Shown here piece after piece: positions 44,694-54,876 of a stretch of 64,000 nt of DNA. How positions within the stretch are numbered: the first letter of the stretch is position 1; each line of letters starts with the position of its first letter. The DNA comes from Symbiodinium natans (taxonomy: Eukaryota > Sar > Dinophyceae > Suessiales > Symbiodiniaceae), in NCBI GenBank assembly GCA_905221605.1, contig CAJNDS010002495.1:105714-169713 (forward strand), given 5' to 3'. The notes beneath the pieces are model-generated. The model saw only the letters and a program-made list of their open reading frames with translations, had not been told where the DNA came from and searched no databases. The translations under genes and the position numbers were made by a program.

Positions 44694-45120
44694 CGCAGAG
44701 ATCTGCAGGTATCAGCAGGTACACATCTTCAAGAACGGCCGGCAATGTCGCAATGTCCGCCTTGCCTCCCAGGGCTCGGCCTCCTCTTCGGCCTCGCTTG
44801 CGCTTGCGTCGCTGTCTTTAGCCTCCGCCTGCAAGCGACAGGAGCTTTCTGTGAAAGGTTTTGCCGGTTTTGCCGGCTTTGCTATATTTTGCTATGTCTT
44901 GCTTGTGGTTCAGTCTGCTTGTCATGCCATCTTCGAGGCCTCAGCCACCAACTCGCTCCCCGGCCCACCCTGCCCACCCTTCCCACCTTCCCCTCTCACG
45001 CACCATCACCTCGACATCCGCTGCGTGCCCCTAGGCCCCTTGGTCCATTCCTGAATCGTCATGCCTTTACTTCCTGATTCTGGCATGTGGCCGCTGACCA
45101 AGACTAGTGACTAGATGTGA

Positions 45121-45339
45121 CTAGAGGTGCCGACTCCTCAACGGCGGATCGGCCTTACTAGCTGCAGCCGCTCCGGAGGGTTCGGAGCAAGGCTCCTCGG
45201 ACACGTCGGCTGGCTCTGCCTCGCGAAAGTGATAGCAACGACAGAAACGCCCCCGAATGTTGCCCGCCTCGTCACTGCGAGTCCTGAGCATAGGGCTGAA
45301 ACGGCACTGGAAAACTTTGCATGAGATGCCATGACACAA
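45121..45339 (-). CDS. C-terminal exon, unrecognised
   Basis: Reads QCRFSPMLRTRSDEAGNIRG, RFCRCYHFREAEPADVSEEP and ends in a Ser/Ala-rich tail before a stop at 45121-45123. Cys spacing (C-x8-C-x-C) is irregular. An acidic segment on the same strand at about 44830-44750 (AKDSDASASEAEEEAEPWEA) lies downstream and would be a different gene. No family is recognised. Confidence 0.42.
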   Translation of the reverse strand: MCHGISCKVFQCRFSPMLRTRSDEAGNIRGRFCRCYHFREAEPADVSEEPCSEPSGAAAASKADPPLRSRHL

Positions 45340-46667
45340 AGAACGTCAACCCGCGAACAGCATAGTCCACCGCAACAGCATTTTCTCGCAGCCGTGCGCT
45401 ACTCTTTTCTTAAAGACTCGCGGGCCCGTTCTAGTACCCACGAACCTCCATTCGCCTCTCTTGTGTGGCCACCTACCCCTGTTTGCCTCCACCCACCATG
45501 CCCGATGGTGTGAATGCCCGGCGTGGCTCTTCGGAAGGCAAGAGATCTGCGCGCGCAAATGTCGGCCGTCAAACCTCACCTCAGCAGGCTTCGTAATAGA
45601 GGATGGAGTCACCTTGCCAACCGGCTGGCCTTTGTACTCACTGGAATGTGCTTCCGAGCATAAGAACCTGGGAGGTCTTGGGAAATCAAATGTGCCCAGG
45701 AGCTGACATAACTCCTTCCGGCAGAGAGGGCTGGTGATATTAGGAGATTCAACTATGCAAGCATACTAGGCTGAAGCGGGGGACTAAGAAAGGTCAATAA
45801 CCATGCCAGATGCGCTGCTTTTTGCCACCTGGCGGGCTCGATATCACATGTTCCTATGTGCTGCCAGCATGAAACTTCTCCACTTGAGGTTCTCCATTGT
45901 GGCAGTGGCCCTCGTTTCCGCTGCCACCGAAGAAACAGGTTACTTTGTTTACAGGTTGTTTATGCTGCGTGAACAGCAACCAACGACAACCACTGCATCC
46001 GAGCCACACCATCCGTCCACTTCCGCCTGTCCCCTCCCGTCTTCGTACCCCTCCTGTCACCCGTCCCCGTCCCGTCCTGGCACCCCTCCACCCGTCCTTC
46101 CCCCGTCACCTTTGCAAACGTCTCTGCCACGTGCAAAAACTCAAAACGAGAACCCATGAAGAGGTTTGGGGGAAAAGTTCACACCACCTTGTTCTTGCGA
46201 CTTGCAAGTGAAACACTAGCGTGCTAGCTGCTAGCGTGACTCGGCGGATCCGGAGGCTTCGCCGAATCTTCCGTGCGTTCCGCATCCACTGTCGGCTCGA
46301 AGCCTGCATTTGACAGGGTTCAACGACTTGCCAATGGCTCAGATGGCTCTTTCATGCTCTTTCTGTGGTGCGTAGGCAGCAGCTTCAGCCTTCCACATCT
46401 TTGCCTCCTGTCTTGGTCGGCTCAGGTGAAGCCTCGGGCGTCGCCTCGCAAGCAGCCTGGCTCAAGACTCAATCAACCTCACTGCTCCTTACTGCTTCGC
46501 AATGGGGGCCATGTGCCTTGGGAGTTCGCAGAACGGCACCATGCAGCAACAGCTCAACATGCACTCCGCTCAAGTCTTTCTGCGGTTGAGCGTGGTCTAA
46601 TTTTCAGTCGAAAGCGACTTCTATTGAAGCCCTGCCTGACCGAGTTTGTGTCAGGGCGGCCATGTTC

Positions 46668-46997
46668 CTACTTACAGTGAAACAGCGGTGGCCATCGCGA
46701 GATTGCCCCAGCAATGTTTAGGAACCTACCTTCTTCAGGATCCACAGCCACCAACGCATCCATCACAAAAATACCAGGCCGCGAGATTGATGGATAGAGA
46801 TGCAAGATCACGATCACACAATCTGTCTCGTTGCCGCCCGTAGAAGCCTCGCAGTCTACTTCTGTGCTGCATGCACACGCGTCAAATGAAGATATGCCAG
46901 CATGCGATGCTAACCAGTTCTTGGCTTTTCTCGATGAGCGGATCCAGGAAGCACGACCCCTCAGACTCCATTCCTGACCCGACCCCCAAACCAGCAA
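46668..46997 (-). CDS. Candidate exon, unrecognised
   Basis: The frame reads KNWLASHAGISSFDACACST, VILHLYPSISRPGIFVMDAL and VAVDPEEG. It could be one exon or two. It lies downstream of the channel gene that ends at 47130 and is separated from it by a purine-rich spacer. No family is recognised. Confidence 0.33.
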   Translation of the reverse strand: MLVWGSGQEWSLRGRASWIRSSRKAKNWLASHAGISSFDACACSTEVDCEASTGGNETDCVIVILHLYPSISRPGIFVMDALVAVDPEEGRFLNIAGAISRWPPLFHCK

Positions 46998-47129
46998 AAA
47001 CCACAGTCCTCAAGTGGTCCAAGGAGCACAACATCGTCCTCGGACAAGCTTACCATGGCACGGTCATGCGAACATGAACATCTCAAGCTCTCGACAAGTT
47101 CAAAAAAAAAGAAATGGCTAGAAAGGCCT

Positions 47130-49698
47130 TCAGTGCAACCAGGCCTCCTCCACACTGACACGATGCTTGCTTTTTCGCCTGGCTGGGTGCCTGCGTGTCT
47201 TCTTGATGAGGTTCGCATCTTCCAGTGCTTTGGTCAAATACCTTAGGTGTGGTAGAGCTGAACTTTGAAGAAAAACCTTTTTTGCCATCATGTCCGAGGA
47301 GCATTAGAGAATCAGAAAGCATTTTCACATCGCACTGTAAGCAAATCCTCACGTAGCCACACGGACATGACAGACTCAATTTTTCAGAATTAATGACAGA
47401 AGTCGCTCGCGGAAGCATGTCTGTCCCTCTGTTAATCCAAGTGTCTGGTCAATTGCGCGTGCAGGACCCTTGCAACGCAGAATCCCATCTATGAAATCTT
47501 CATAGGTGACCTGGCCTTCGCCTGTCAGCTTGCAAAGACATGCTTCGAATTCCCACATCTCCCAACACCTTCTTACTTACACTGGCAAGTTTGCAAGATT
47601 GCACAAAGGCCCTCTTCCAGGCATTTCCCTTCGGTCAAGGCACCGTTCTGCAGCAAGCGGTACAAGGCCTGACCCTCAGACAAGTCCAAATCAAGGCTGG
47701 CCAAGTAGGCCTGAACCTTTGGATCCTGTAGAACAGCAGTCCTGAAGCCAACTTCTAACAGCACTGCACTCCAAGAGCTTGTATCGGCCAACAGAGACAA
47801 GGAAATAAAACTCACAACAAAAGAGCCATCCTTCTACAAGTATCTGGTAAAAGCGTTGCAATAACAAAGACGAAGGTGCATTTCAGACTCTGTGAGCACA
47901 CCATCTCCGCTTGCATCCATTGCCTTAAAAATGCCTCTGCAGCATGAAACAGGCATGTTTGGGACTTTGTGGTGCATGGGGATACAGAGATTACAGAGCA
48001 GGTTTGAAGGTAAAGGCTGCACCGTGCAGCCCACGCCTTCCAATCGTTTGACGTATTTGCCTTTTTGTCGCAGCCGTTCCATTACCATCAGCTCTGCGTC
48101 GTTGTTCGCAGCCTCCAGCGTCTCGCGCAAAAACACCGCTGTAATCACGCGAAGCACCTGGATTGCGCATGTAGCATTCAGATCTGCTGAGCAAACACAA
48201 TGTGACTAGACTCAACACTCAGGAACAGTTTGTTCGCAGTTGAGCTGCTGCAAAGACGATCAGAGTAACATACGTAAGATAGAAGATGACGAATGAGTGG
48301 TCAACATCCTCAAGCACCGGACCTTAGCTGGAAGTACCCTGGACGCAGGTCACACCACCATGATGAGCGCCCAATATTGTATGCGAAAGGGGCATATATA
48401 GGCCCGATCGGCCCGACAGGGCTGCTTGCCGACTTCTGCTGGAACAATCAAGAGCACAACTGGAAGTCGTGTCCCTACCCGGCCAACGTCCACAGGCAGC
48501 AAGCTGTGGGCGTGGCGGGCGCGAGTGGTCCAGTTGCCAGCAAAAGTGATCTCATACCTGACGATGACTCAAGCTCCACCCAAAGCGAGCAGGTGCAGCA
48601 ACCTCATTCAGTTCATTGTGGTGATCTAACCAGGCAAGAGGCATGGTGTACATTGCTCGGTATGCTGTTCCGTAATATGTCCAGACCCACAAACGCGCGT
48701 CCAAGTCTTCGTGTTCATTCGTGATGAATTCTTGAAGCCTGAGGCAGCAACTGATTGCAAGCTCTTTGCGGGCAATAACCCGTCAAAAAACTCTCAAGGG
48801 ACTCGTGATTTGCAAGCCCGGCGCAGGTTGCCCATCACAAGGCCGCCCATCATCATCACAAGCATCAGCAATACCATCGACCATGCGAGGGACGGTAAGA
48901 ATGACGAGCACGCCTGGATCAATAGGCGCAAGCCTCAGATCACGCAAGGCACGTATTGGGTGTTGGTGCTGCTTTGTTACCAGCGAGATTACGTCTGTGC
49001 GTGCCTTGAAAAAGACGTAATGTCCGCATGATTCGTATGGCACGAACCTTGGCTTGATTGCTTCCACGGCGATTCATGAAGGCAGAGGCCAAAAGCATCT
49101 AAGAGCCGAGCCATTTTTGCGAGTCTCAATGCACGAAGCATGTTGATGTTGTGCGAATGTCCAGCAAGAGGAGTCAGCAAGTAGAGGTCCAACATGGGCA
49201 GAACAACAAGGAGCACATCGATGCAGTTGAGCAAATCGCGAAAATAAACCCACCTTCCCAAGAACTGTCCGAGAACAGTCACGCTCAAACAGGTTGTTCT
49301 CATGGAAAACAGGTGCCTCATGAAGTAAAGCCTGACTACGAGCTCCACGGCAAATATCCAGGTAAATAAATGCTCCGATGCCTTGGTGGGGCTCTCTCGG
49401 CATCACTGGCGGCCAGCGCTATGTTTCAGCTGCGATAGTCCACAGATACGAGAGCCCCTTTAACTGACGCCCGTTTACCATCTAAGCAAGACCCCCAGAG
49501 TTCAGAGGGTCATGGGGGACAGGCAAAAGAGGGTCTCCTACTACATTATTTGCTGAACCTCAGGTGCAGACATGTGCAGACCAGGTCACCACAAACCAGG
49601 TCGCAGCATCTGGACATCTCAAGCTGGGCGTCACCCCCACAGAAACTGCAGCAGCTTGCCCGTCACATTCGAGTTCAAAAGCCATGACAATCGAGTTC
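47130..49698 (-). CDS. One-domain voltage-gated cation channel with EF-hands, paralogue A
   Basis: Six-helix ion-transport domain plus calcium-binding tail, in a membrane. Exons: 49698-49608, 49381-49317, 49253-49112, 49047-49005, 48933-48825, 48738-48643, 48557-48517, 48322-48249, 48157-48037, 47934 to about 47860, 47741-47644, 47521-47446, 47347-47295 and 47227-47130 (stop). Read-out: MAFELECDGQ after S1; S2 WIFAVELVVRLYF; S3 CIDVLLVVLPMLDLYLL; S4 with charges every third residue (LRALRLAKM joined to VRAIRIMRTLRLF); S5 LPSLAWSMVLLMLVMMMGGL; pore YGTAYRAMYTM joined to YEITFAGNW; S6 FVIFYLTYVTLIVFA; then AVFLRETLEAANNDAELM. EF-hand 1 loop is DASGDGVLTESE. The second, NGEGQVTYEDF, lacks the first Asp. 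Basic tail ends KKTRRHPARRKSKHRVS. Donors are nearly all GC (one GT, two GA). N-terminal exons and S1 upstream of 49698 were not found. Probably sodium or calcium selective, which is inferred. Confidence 0.9.
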
Positions 49699-50101
49699 CT
49701 GGCATGGAGAAAAGCGCAACACAGCGCGTGTAGAGGCTGTAGAGGGTCCAGTTACTAGTTACCCTTAAGCTCTAGTACCCTTAGAATCTCTTGGATGGCC
49801 AAGTTGCAAGACGACCAGTATTCCCATTATGCAATCCACACGAGTCGTTTCCTTGGCATAACGTTTTTCATTTCTCTTGCTTGTATTGCGGCCCATTGCA
49901 GGATTGTTGCATGTCAGTGCTTAGAAGGGCCGAGCATCGAATCCATCCATCAGCCCCATAAGCTGCAGACGAAGAGGAGTGCCACTCGCATCCTCCGAAT
50001 CTGTCCTGCAACGAGCTCATCAGGGCAGATGCCCTGCCGTTCACAGAAGTTGAACTAAGCACAGTGTCTCGCGGTTGCAGCTCAACGGGGTTACTCCTAA
50101 C

Positions 50102-50368
50102 TCATGTTGGTTCCACCTCTAAGCTGCGGGCTTGGATTGTTTCCTCTCCGCTGCCAAGCGCTTCGAGAACGAGGAAGTAGCTCCGGTCCTGACGGCACTG
50201 ATCGAGCGAAACATGCATGATCGTAGCATCTTGCCTGCTTGTAAGGGCCCCTAGACGACCAGCCAAGATGCACTGGACTTGGAATATCTTCAATGGGACA
50301 CAGGCTCGAACACGAAGACGTGTTGCTCGCCTGGTGCGATCCGCACCAGACATAGAATTCCCCCTCAA
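50102..50368 (-). CDS. C-terminal exon, unrecognised
   Basis: The frame reads QCILAGRLGALTSRQDATIM, HVSLDQCRQDRSYFLVLEAL and GSGEETIQARSLEVEPT before a stop at 50102-50104. It could be the end of a separate gene, or an N-terminal exon of the downstream channel if the stop is removed by splicing. No family is recognised. Confidence 0.4.
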   Translation of the reverse strand: MRGNSMSGADRTRRATRLRVRACVPLKIFQVQCILAGRLGALTSRQDATIMHVSLDQCRQDRSYFLVLEALGSGEETIQARSLEVEPT

Positions 50369-50929
50369 CGGGCGATCAAACGCACCCCTGCCTGCCGTGG
50401 GTCTTGTAGAGCAGCATCATTGATCACATCATTGATCGACACTCTCTTTTTTTGCGCCTGGTTTCAGACGAGCCGGAGCCCAACTAAGCCGAACTCTCTT
50501 TCACTTGCCACGAACCAACACTTGTTGTGACTGAAGCCGCTGGTTTCAGCTTATATTCATTTTCAACCAGGATGTGTTCGGCGGCTTTGGCAGCAGTGTG
50601 GCACACGCAGCTATTGCACCGAAACGAACATGTGGCCATGTCACATCACCAAAGGAAGGCATCTCTCCATCAACGTCGGCGATTGGCTGGAGTTGAGCTT
50701 GCACTGCGAAACTCTGAAGTCGATCCGCTTCGACCTTGGTTTGCAAATGTTCACATGTTCACTTGCTATCACCCACCACACATGGTAAGCTTTCTTATGA
50801 TTCTGATTCTCGAAGTTGCTGCGCTCTAAGGGTCGTTTCATGGGCCTTTAATCCGCCGACCCCCTTTGTCGGCGTCAAGAAGCTGGACTCGTACCTTTCC
50901 CGCTGGACCCGCTAGTGCCCCTCCCCATG

Positions 50930-52604
50930 GACCCGCGCGGCCTCCCCCCCCTACCTACCCCCCTCCCCATAGCGCCCCCCCCCTCCCCCCCCCAAAAGCA
51001 ACCGAACTTGTTGTTTTGGCGGGCGGGTGGAACCACGCGTTTTGTATTGGCTGCACCCTACCCCTGCCTAGCCCCCCCCCACAGGAGAAGGACCAAAAGC
51101 AAGTGGGTGGAACCACGCGTTTTGTGTTGGCTGCACCCTACTAACCGCTACCTACCCCACCCCCCCCCCTCTCCCCCCTACCTACCTCACCCCGTACCCC
51201 CCCCCCCTCCCCCCCCCCCCCCCCACCCCCCTGCCGAGCCCCCCCCCCAGGAGAAGGACCAAAAGCAACCGAATTTGTTGTTTTGGAAGGTGGAACCACG
51301 CGTTTTGTGTTGGCTGCACCCTACAAAAGCAATTTGTTGTTTTGGAAGGCGGCCAAGTGGGTGGAACCACGCGTTTTGTGTTGGCTGCACCCTATTACCC
51401 CCCCCCCCCCCCCCCCCCCCCCCCCCTGCCCCCCCTGCCCAGCCCCCCCCCCCACCAGCCCCCCCCCCACACCCACACCCTGCCCGAGTGGCGGTGGAAC
51501 CACGCGGCTGCACCCGGACCAAAAACCGAATTTGTTGTTTTGGAGGCTGGGCCCCCTGCCTAGCCCCCCAACAGGAGAAGACCAAAAGCAACCGAATTTG
51601 TTGTTTTGGAAGGCGGCCAAGTGGGTGGAACCACGCGTTTTGTACCCTCACCCCGTACCGCCACCTGACCCCCCCCCCTCCCCCCCCCCCTACCGACCCT
51701 GCCCCCCACAGGAAAGAAGGCCCAAAAGCCAACTAAATTGTTGTTTTGGAAGGAAGGCGGCCGGATGGGGTGGATTGGCTGTACCCCCCCCCCCCCCCCC
51801 CCGAACCCCTGCCCGATCCCCCCTCCCACAGGAGAAGGACCAAAAGCACCGAATTTTGTTTGTTTTTTTGTTTTGGAACGGCGGCCAAGTTGGTGGTTTT
51901 GTGTTGGCTATACCCCCCCCCCCTCCCCCCCCTCACCCCCCCTCGACCCCGTGCCCCCGCCGCCCTACCCCCCTGCCGACCCCCCCCACAAAAAGCCGCT
52001 TTTGTGCCCTCACCCCGTACCCCGCCCCCCTCCCCCCGCCCCCCTAACCCCCCTGCACTAGCCCCCCCCCAACGAGAAGGACCAAAGCAACCGAATTTGT
52101 TGTATATTTGGAAGGCGGCTACGGGTGGTTTCCACACGCTTTTTGTGTTGCTTCCCCCCCCCCGCCCCTCCTCCACTCGTTGCCCCCCCCCTCCGTTTCC
52201 CCCCACCCCTTCCCCCCCCCTAAGCCCCTTCCCCACCCCCCCCCCCCTACCCCCCCCTCCCCCCCCCCCCCACCCCCCGAACCCCCTGCCCAGCCCCCGC
52301 CCACAGGAGAAGGACCAAAAGCAACCGAATTTGTTGTTTTGGAAGGCGGCCAAGTGGGTGGAACCACGCGTTTTGTGTTGGCTTCACCCCCCCACCCTCA
52401 CGCCGTGGCCCACCCCCCCCTAACCCCCCCCCTACCCCCCTGCCTAGCCCCCCCTCCCTCCCCCCTACCCTCACCCCGTACGACCAAAAGCAACCGAATT
52501 TGTTGTTTTGGAAGGCGGCCAAGTGGGTGGAACCACGCGTTTTGTGTTGGCTGCACCCTACTACCCCCCCCCCCCCTCCCCCCTACCCCGTAACCCCCCC
52601 CCCC

Positions 52605-52638
<34 letters not shown>

Positions 52639-52757
52639 TACCCCCCTGCCTAGCCCCCCCCCAGAGGAGAAGGACCAAAAGCAACCGAATTTGTTGTTTG
52701 TTTGGAACCACGCGTTTTGTGTTGGCTGCACCCTACTGCCCCCTACCCTCACCCCGT

Positions 52758-52819
<62 letters not shown>

Positions 52820-52870
52820 TACCCGCCACCAAAAGCAACCGAATTTGTTGTTAAGCGGGTGGGTCCGGAA
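50930..52870. repeat. Poly-C / hairpin-core minisatellite
   Basis: About a dozen units alternate long C tracts with a conserved core of about 85 bp. The core runs: CAGGAGAAGGACCAAAAGCA, then CCGAATTTGTTGTTTTGGAA, GGCGGCCAAGTGGGTGGAAC and CACGCGTTTTGTGTTGGCTG, ending CACCCTACT. Core copies begin near 50993, 51090 (deleted), 51256, 51322, 51523, 51580, 51720, 51838, 52079, 52315, 52483, 52674 and 52828. Uninterrupted C runs reach 61 bases (52759-52819), 33 (52606-52638) and 29 (51398-51426). CCAAAAGCAAC and GTTGTTTTGG in each core are complementary and can form a stem. Open frames across it are Pro/Gly low complexity and are not genes. Confidence 0.95.
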
Positions 52871-53052
52871 GAGGGCCCGGTGCCCGGACGTCCTTATCTT
52901 GGGGGTCGGCGGCAGCGGCGTCAGCCTTTAAATATAGTCCCCGACCTCCATTAAAGGGTTCTGACCTTAGTTTGCACAGGGTACATAAGGGGTATATAAG
53001 GGTACCCTTTCCACTGTGGCGGTACTATGCTGCTGTGCTGCTGTGCTGCTAT

Positions 53053-53208
53053 GCTCAACATGCGCGCTCATCATGCGCCCAACATGCGCTCAGCATGCGC
53101 GCAACATGCGCTCAGCATGCACTCAACACGCTCTCAGCATGCGTTCAACATGCGCTCAGCATGTGCTCAACATGGGCTCAACATGTGCTCAACATGTGCT
53201 CGGCACTC
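53053..53208. repeat. 11-mer tandem repeat CTCAACATGCG
   Basis: About fourteen units of roughly CTCA(A/G)CATGCG with drift to CTCAACATGTG at the right end, about 10-11 bp each. Preceded by GCTGTGCTGCT triplets and a short GGGTACATAAGGGGTATATAAGGG repeat at 52979-53003. Confidence 0.92.
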
Positions 53209-53224
53209 GTGGGCCCGGCTACGA

Positions 53225-53700
53225 AAAAGCATGGGGAAGGAGGAAATGCCAGAAATTGGGAATGCCTCCCGGCCTTTAGCCCGTCGACCAGGCAAGGCAT
53301 GTCTTGGACATCTCCTGGCCTCACAAATGAAAGCCATGAAAGGAGACTTGACACGGCCACTCGCACTCACGCAAATCATGTATCTGTTCTGGTCCAGGCA
53401 CAACAAAGCAACGAGCTTCTCTTGGTATTGGCTAATAGCCTTGCGCAAATCGCTCTCGAACGCAAACCCAAGTTGGGTCCTTGGTTTCGATTGTGACATC
53501 GACAGGAGAACGATGCACAGCAGGATTTCTGCCGAGAATCAGGTCGCATCTCAAAGACGCAAGCAGCTGCTCCAATCCTGCACGTTTGCAAGGCCAACAT
53601 ACAAAGATGTACGGAGAGGCAATATTCTCATGATTCACAGCATCGCCGTCCAGCCTTTGGGGTCCAGGGCTCGGTCTGCGGAACCTGCTGGGAGGTAGAC
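53225..53700 (-). CDS. Candidate exons, unrecognised
   Basis: Two minus-strand segments: 53630-53495 (SPYIFVCWPCKRAGLEQLLA, SLRCDLILGRNPAVHRSPVD) and 53495-53230 (PRTQLGFAFESDLRKAISQY, QEKLVALLCLDQNRYMICVS, VKSPFMAFICEARRCPRHAL). They join with at most a short intron. CWPCK is a CxxC-type site, but no redox fold is evident. It lies between the two channel paralogues on the same strand. No family is recognised. Confidence 0.42.
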
Positions 53701-54582
53701 ATTCTATTGGCCCCCTGGTTTCTAAGGTCGTCCTTTGTCGTGCCTTGTGGCTTTGGCTCCATCTGCTCATCTAGAGGCTAGCTCTTGAGATCACAGCTGC
53801 GGCCGCCAACACAAACACTAGCCTTTCGGTGTAAGGTATGCACCTGACCAGCACTGGCGAGGTAGGGTAAGTGCCGCAGTTGACATGAACATGCCGCTGA
53901 ACATGCTGCAAGTGCTGCCGCTCTATCGAAGCTGCGCCACCTTGTGACCGCTACAAATTTGTTGTGGCTCTTCAGGCACAACTAACGGCTCAGCCGTGAG
54001 CTGATCTCGAGTTTGTCACTCCAAGTCGCATTCAAAAACACTTGCACCCAGGAGCCGGTTTGCCATGGTCCGGGTTGGCAGTACTCCCCTCTGGAGTCTG
54101 GAGGCCGCTGGCTTCTCAATCCTTCCGTCTCCCCGGTCTCCCCACCGCCGTGGAAGCTTGCATGAGCCTTTGTGGCGGCAGATGATGGCTATCAAGACAA
54201 CGACTCACCAACAACCCATTTACCAACCCATTTACCATGCGAGCGACATGATCCCATCGGCAAGTCTGGTCTTTGTCGGCTTTCGTCCGCGAGAGCGACA
54301 ACGCCGGGAGTGCACGATGATCTTTGCATCCTCCAAAGATTCCAGCACCTGCCTCAGCTGAATTCAACTGCACATCAAGGAATTAGCGGAAGGAATGTGC
54401 TCGGCTCCAACCTCAACATTGGCCAGGTGCGTAACTGAGGCTTGCATGGATCGGAGTTCAGCCTGCATGACGATCCTGAGGCTCCGATTTTGACAAACCG
54501 TGCTATGCCATGTCGCACAATGTCACATGCAGCCCTGTGCTAAACTCTGCAAGGTCTGTTTGATTCCCTTCGGCACAAAGAC

Positions 54583-54712
54583 ACACGCGTGCACACGTGC
54601 ACAATGTGGGCACGCACCCGTGCCGACCCACGTGCCCACGTGCGCCCACGCAAGCGCCCGCGTACGTTCGCGTGCACGTACGCACCGATGCACGCGTCCG
54701 CCCACCCCGCAC
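54583..54712. repeat. Alternating purine-pyrimidine tract (Z-DNA-prone)
   Basis: 130 bp dominated by CACGTG, CGTGCAC, GCGCGTACG and CACGCA steps, with high GC and many short palindromes (CACGTG, GTGCAC, CGTACG). It is not a simple tandem repeat. No coding frame is credible. Confidence 0.8.
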
Positions 54713-54876
54713 ACATTTCATGTGAAGTTGGTTTGTTGTCATCCGCGCGAAAGCTCTTGTCGAGAAGAGACAGAGCATGAAGAAGCGTACAGGCAGTGGA
54801 AGAAGTGCACAGTGAAGAGGTAGGAGAGAACGAATGAGAGTCGCTGCATGAGTTTGTCCAGGATTTCAGATTTCTG

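Noticed and set aside
50915-52954. Several 140-270-codon Pro-rich and Gly-rich frames
   Set aside because: They are translations of poly-C and the minisatellite core on both strands; repeated cores are read in different frames.
53053-53208. CRISPR-like array
   Set aside because: Units are contiguous 11-mers without unique spacers, in a eukaryotic context.
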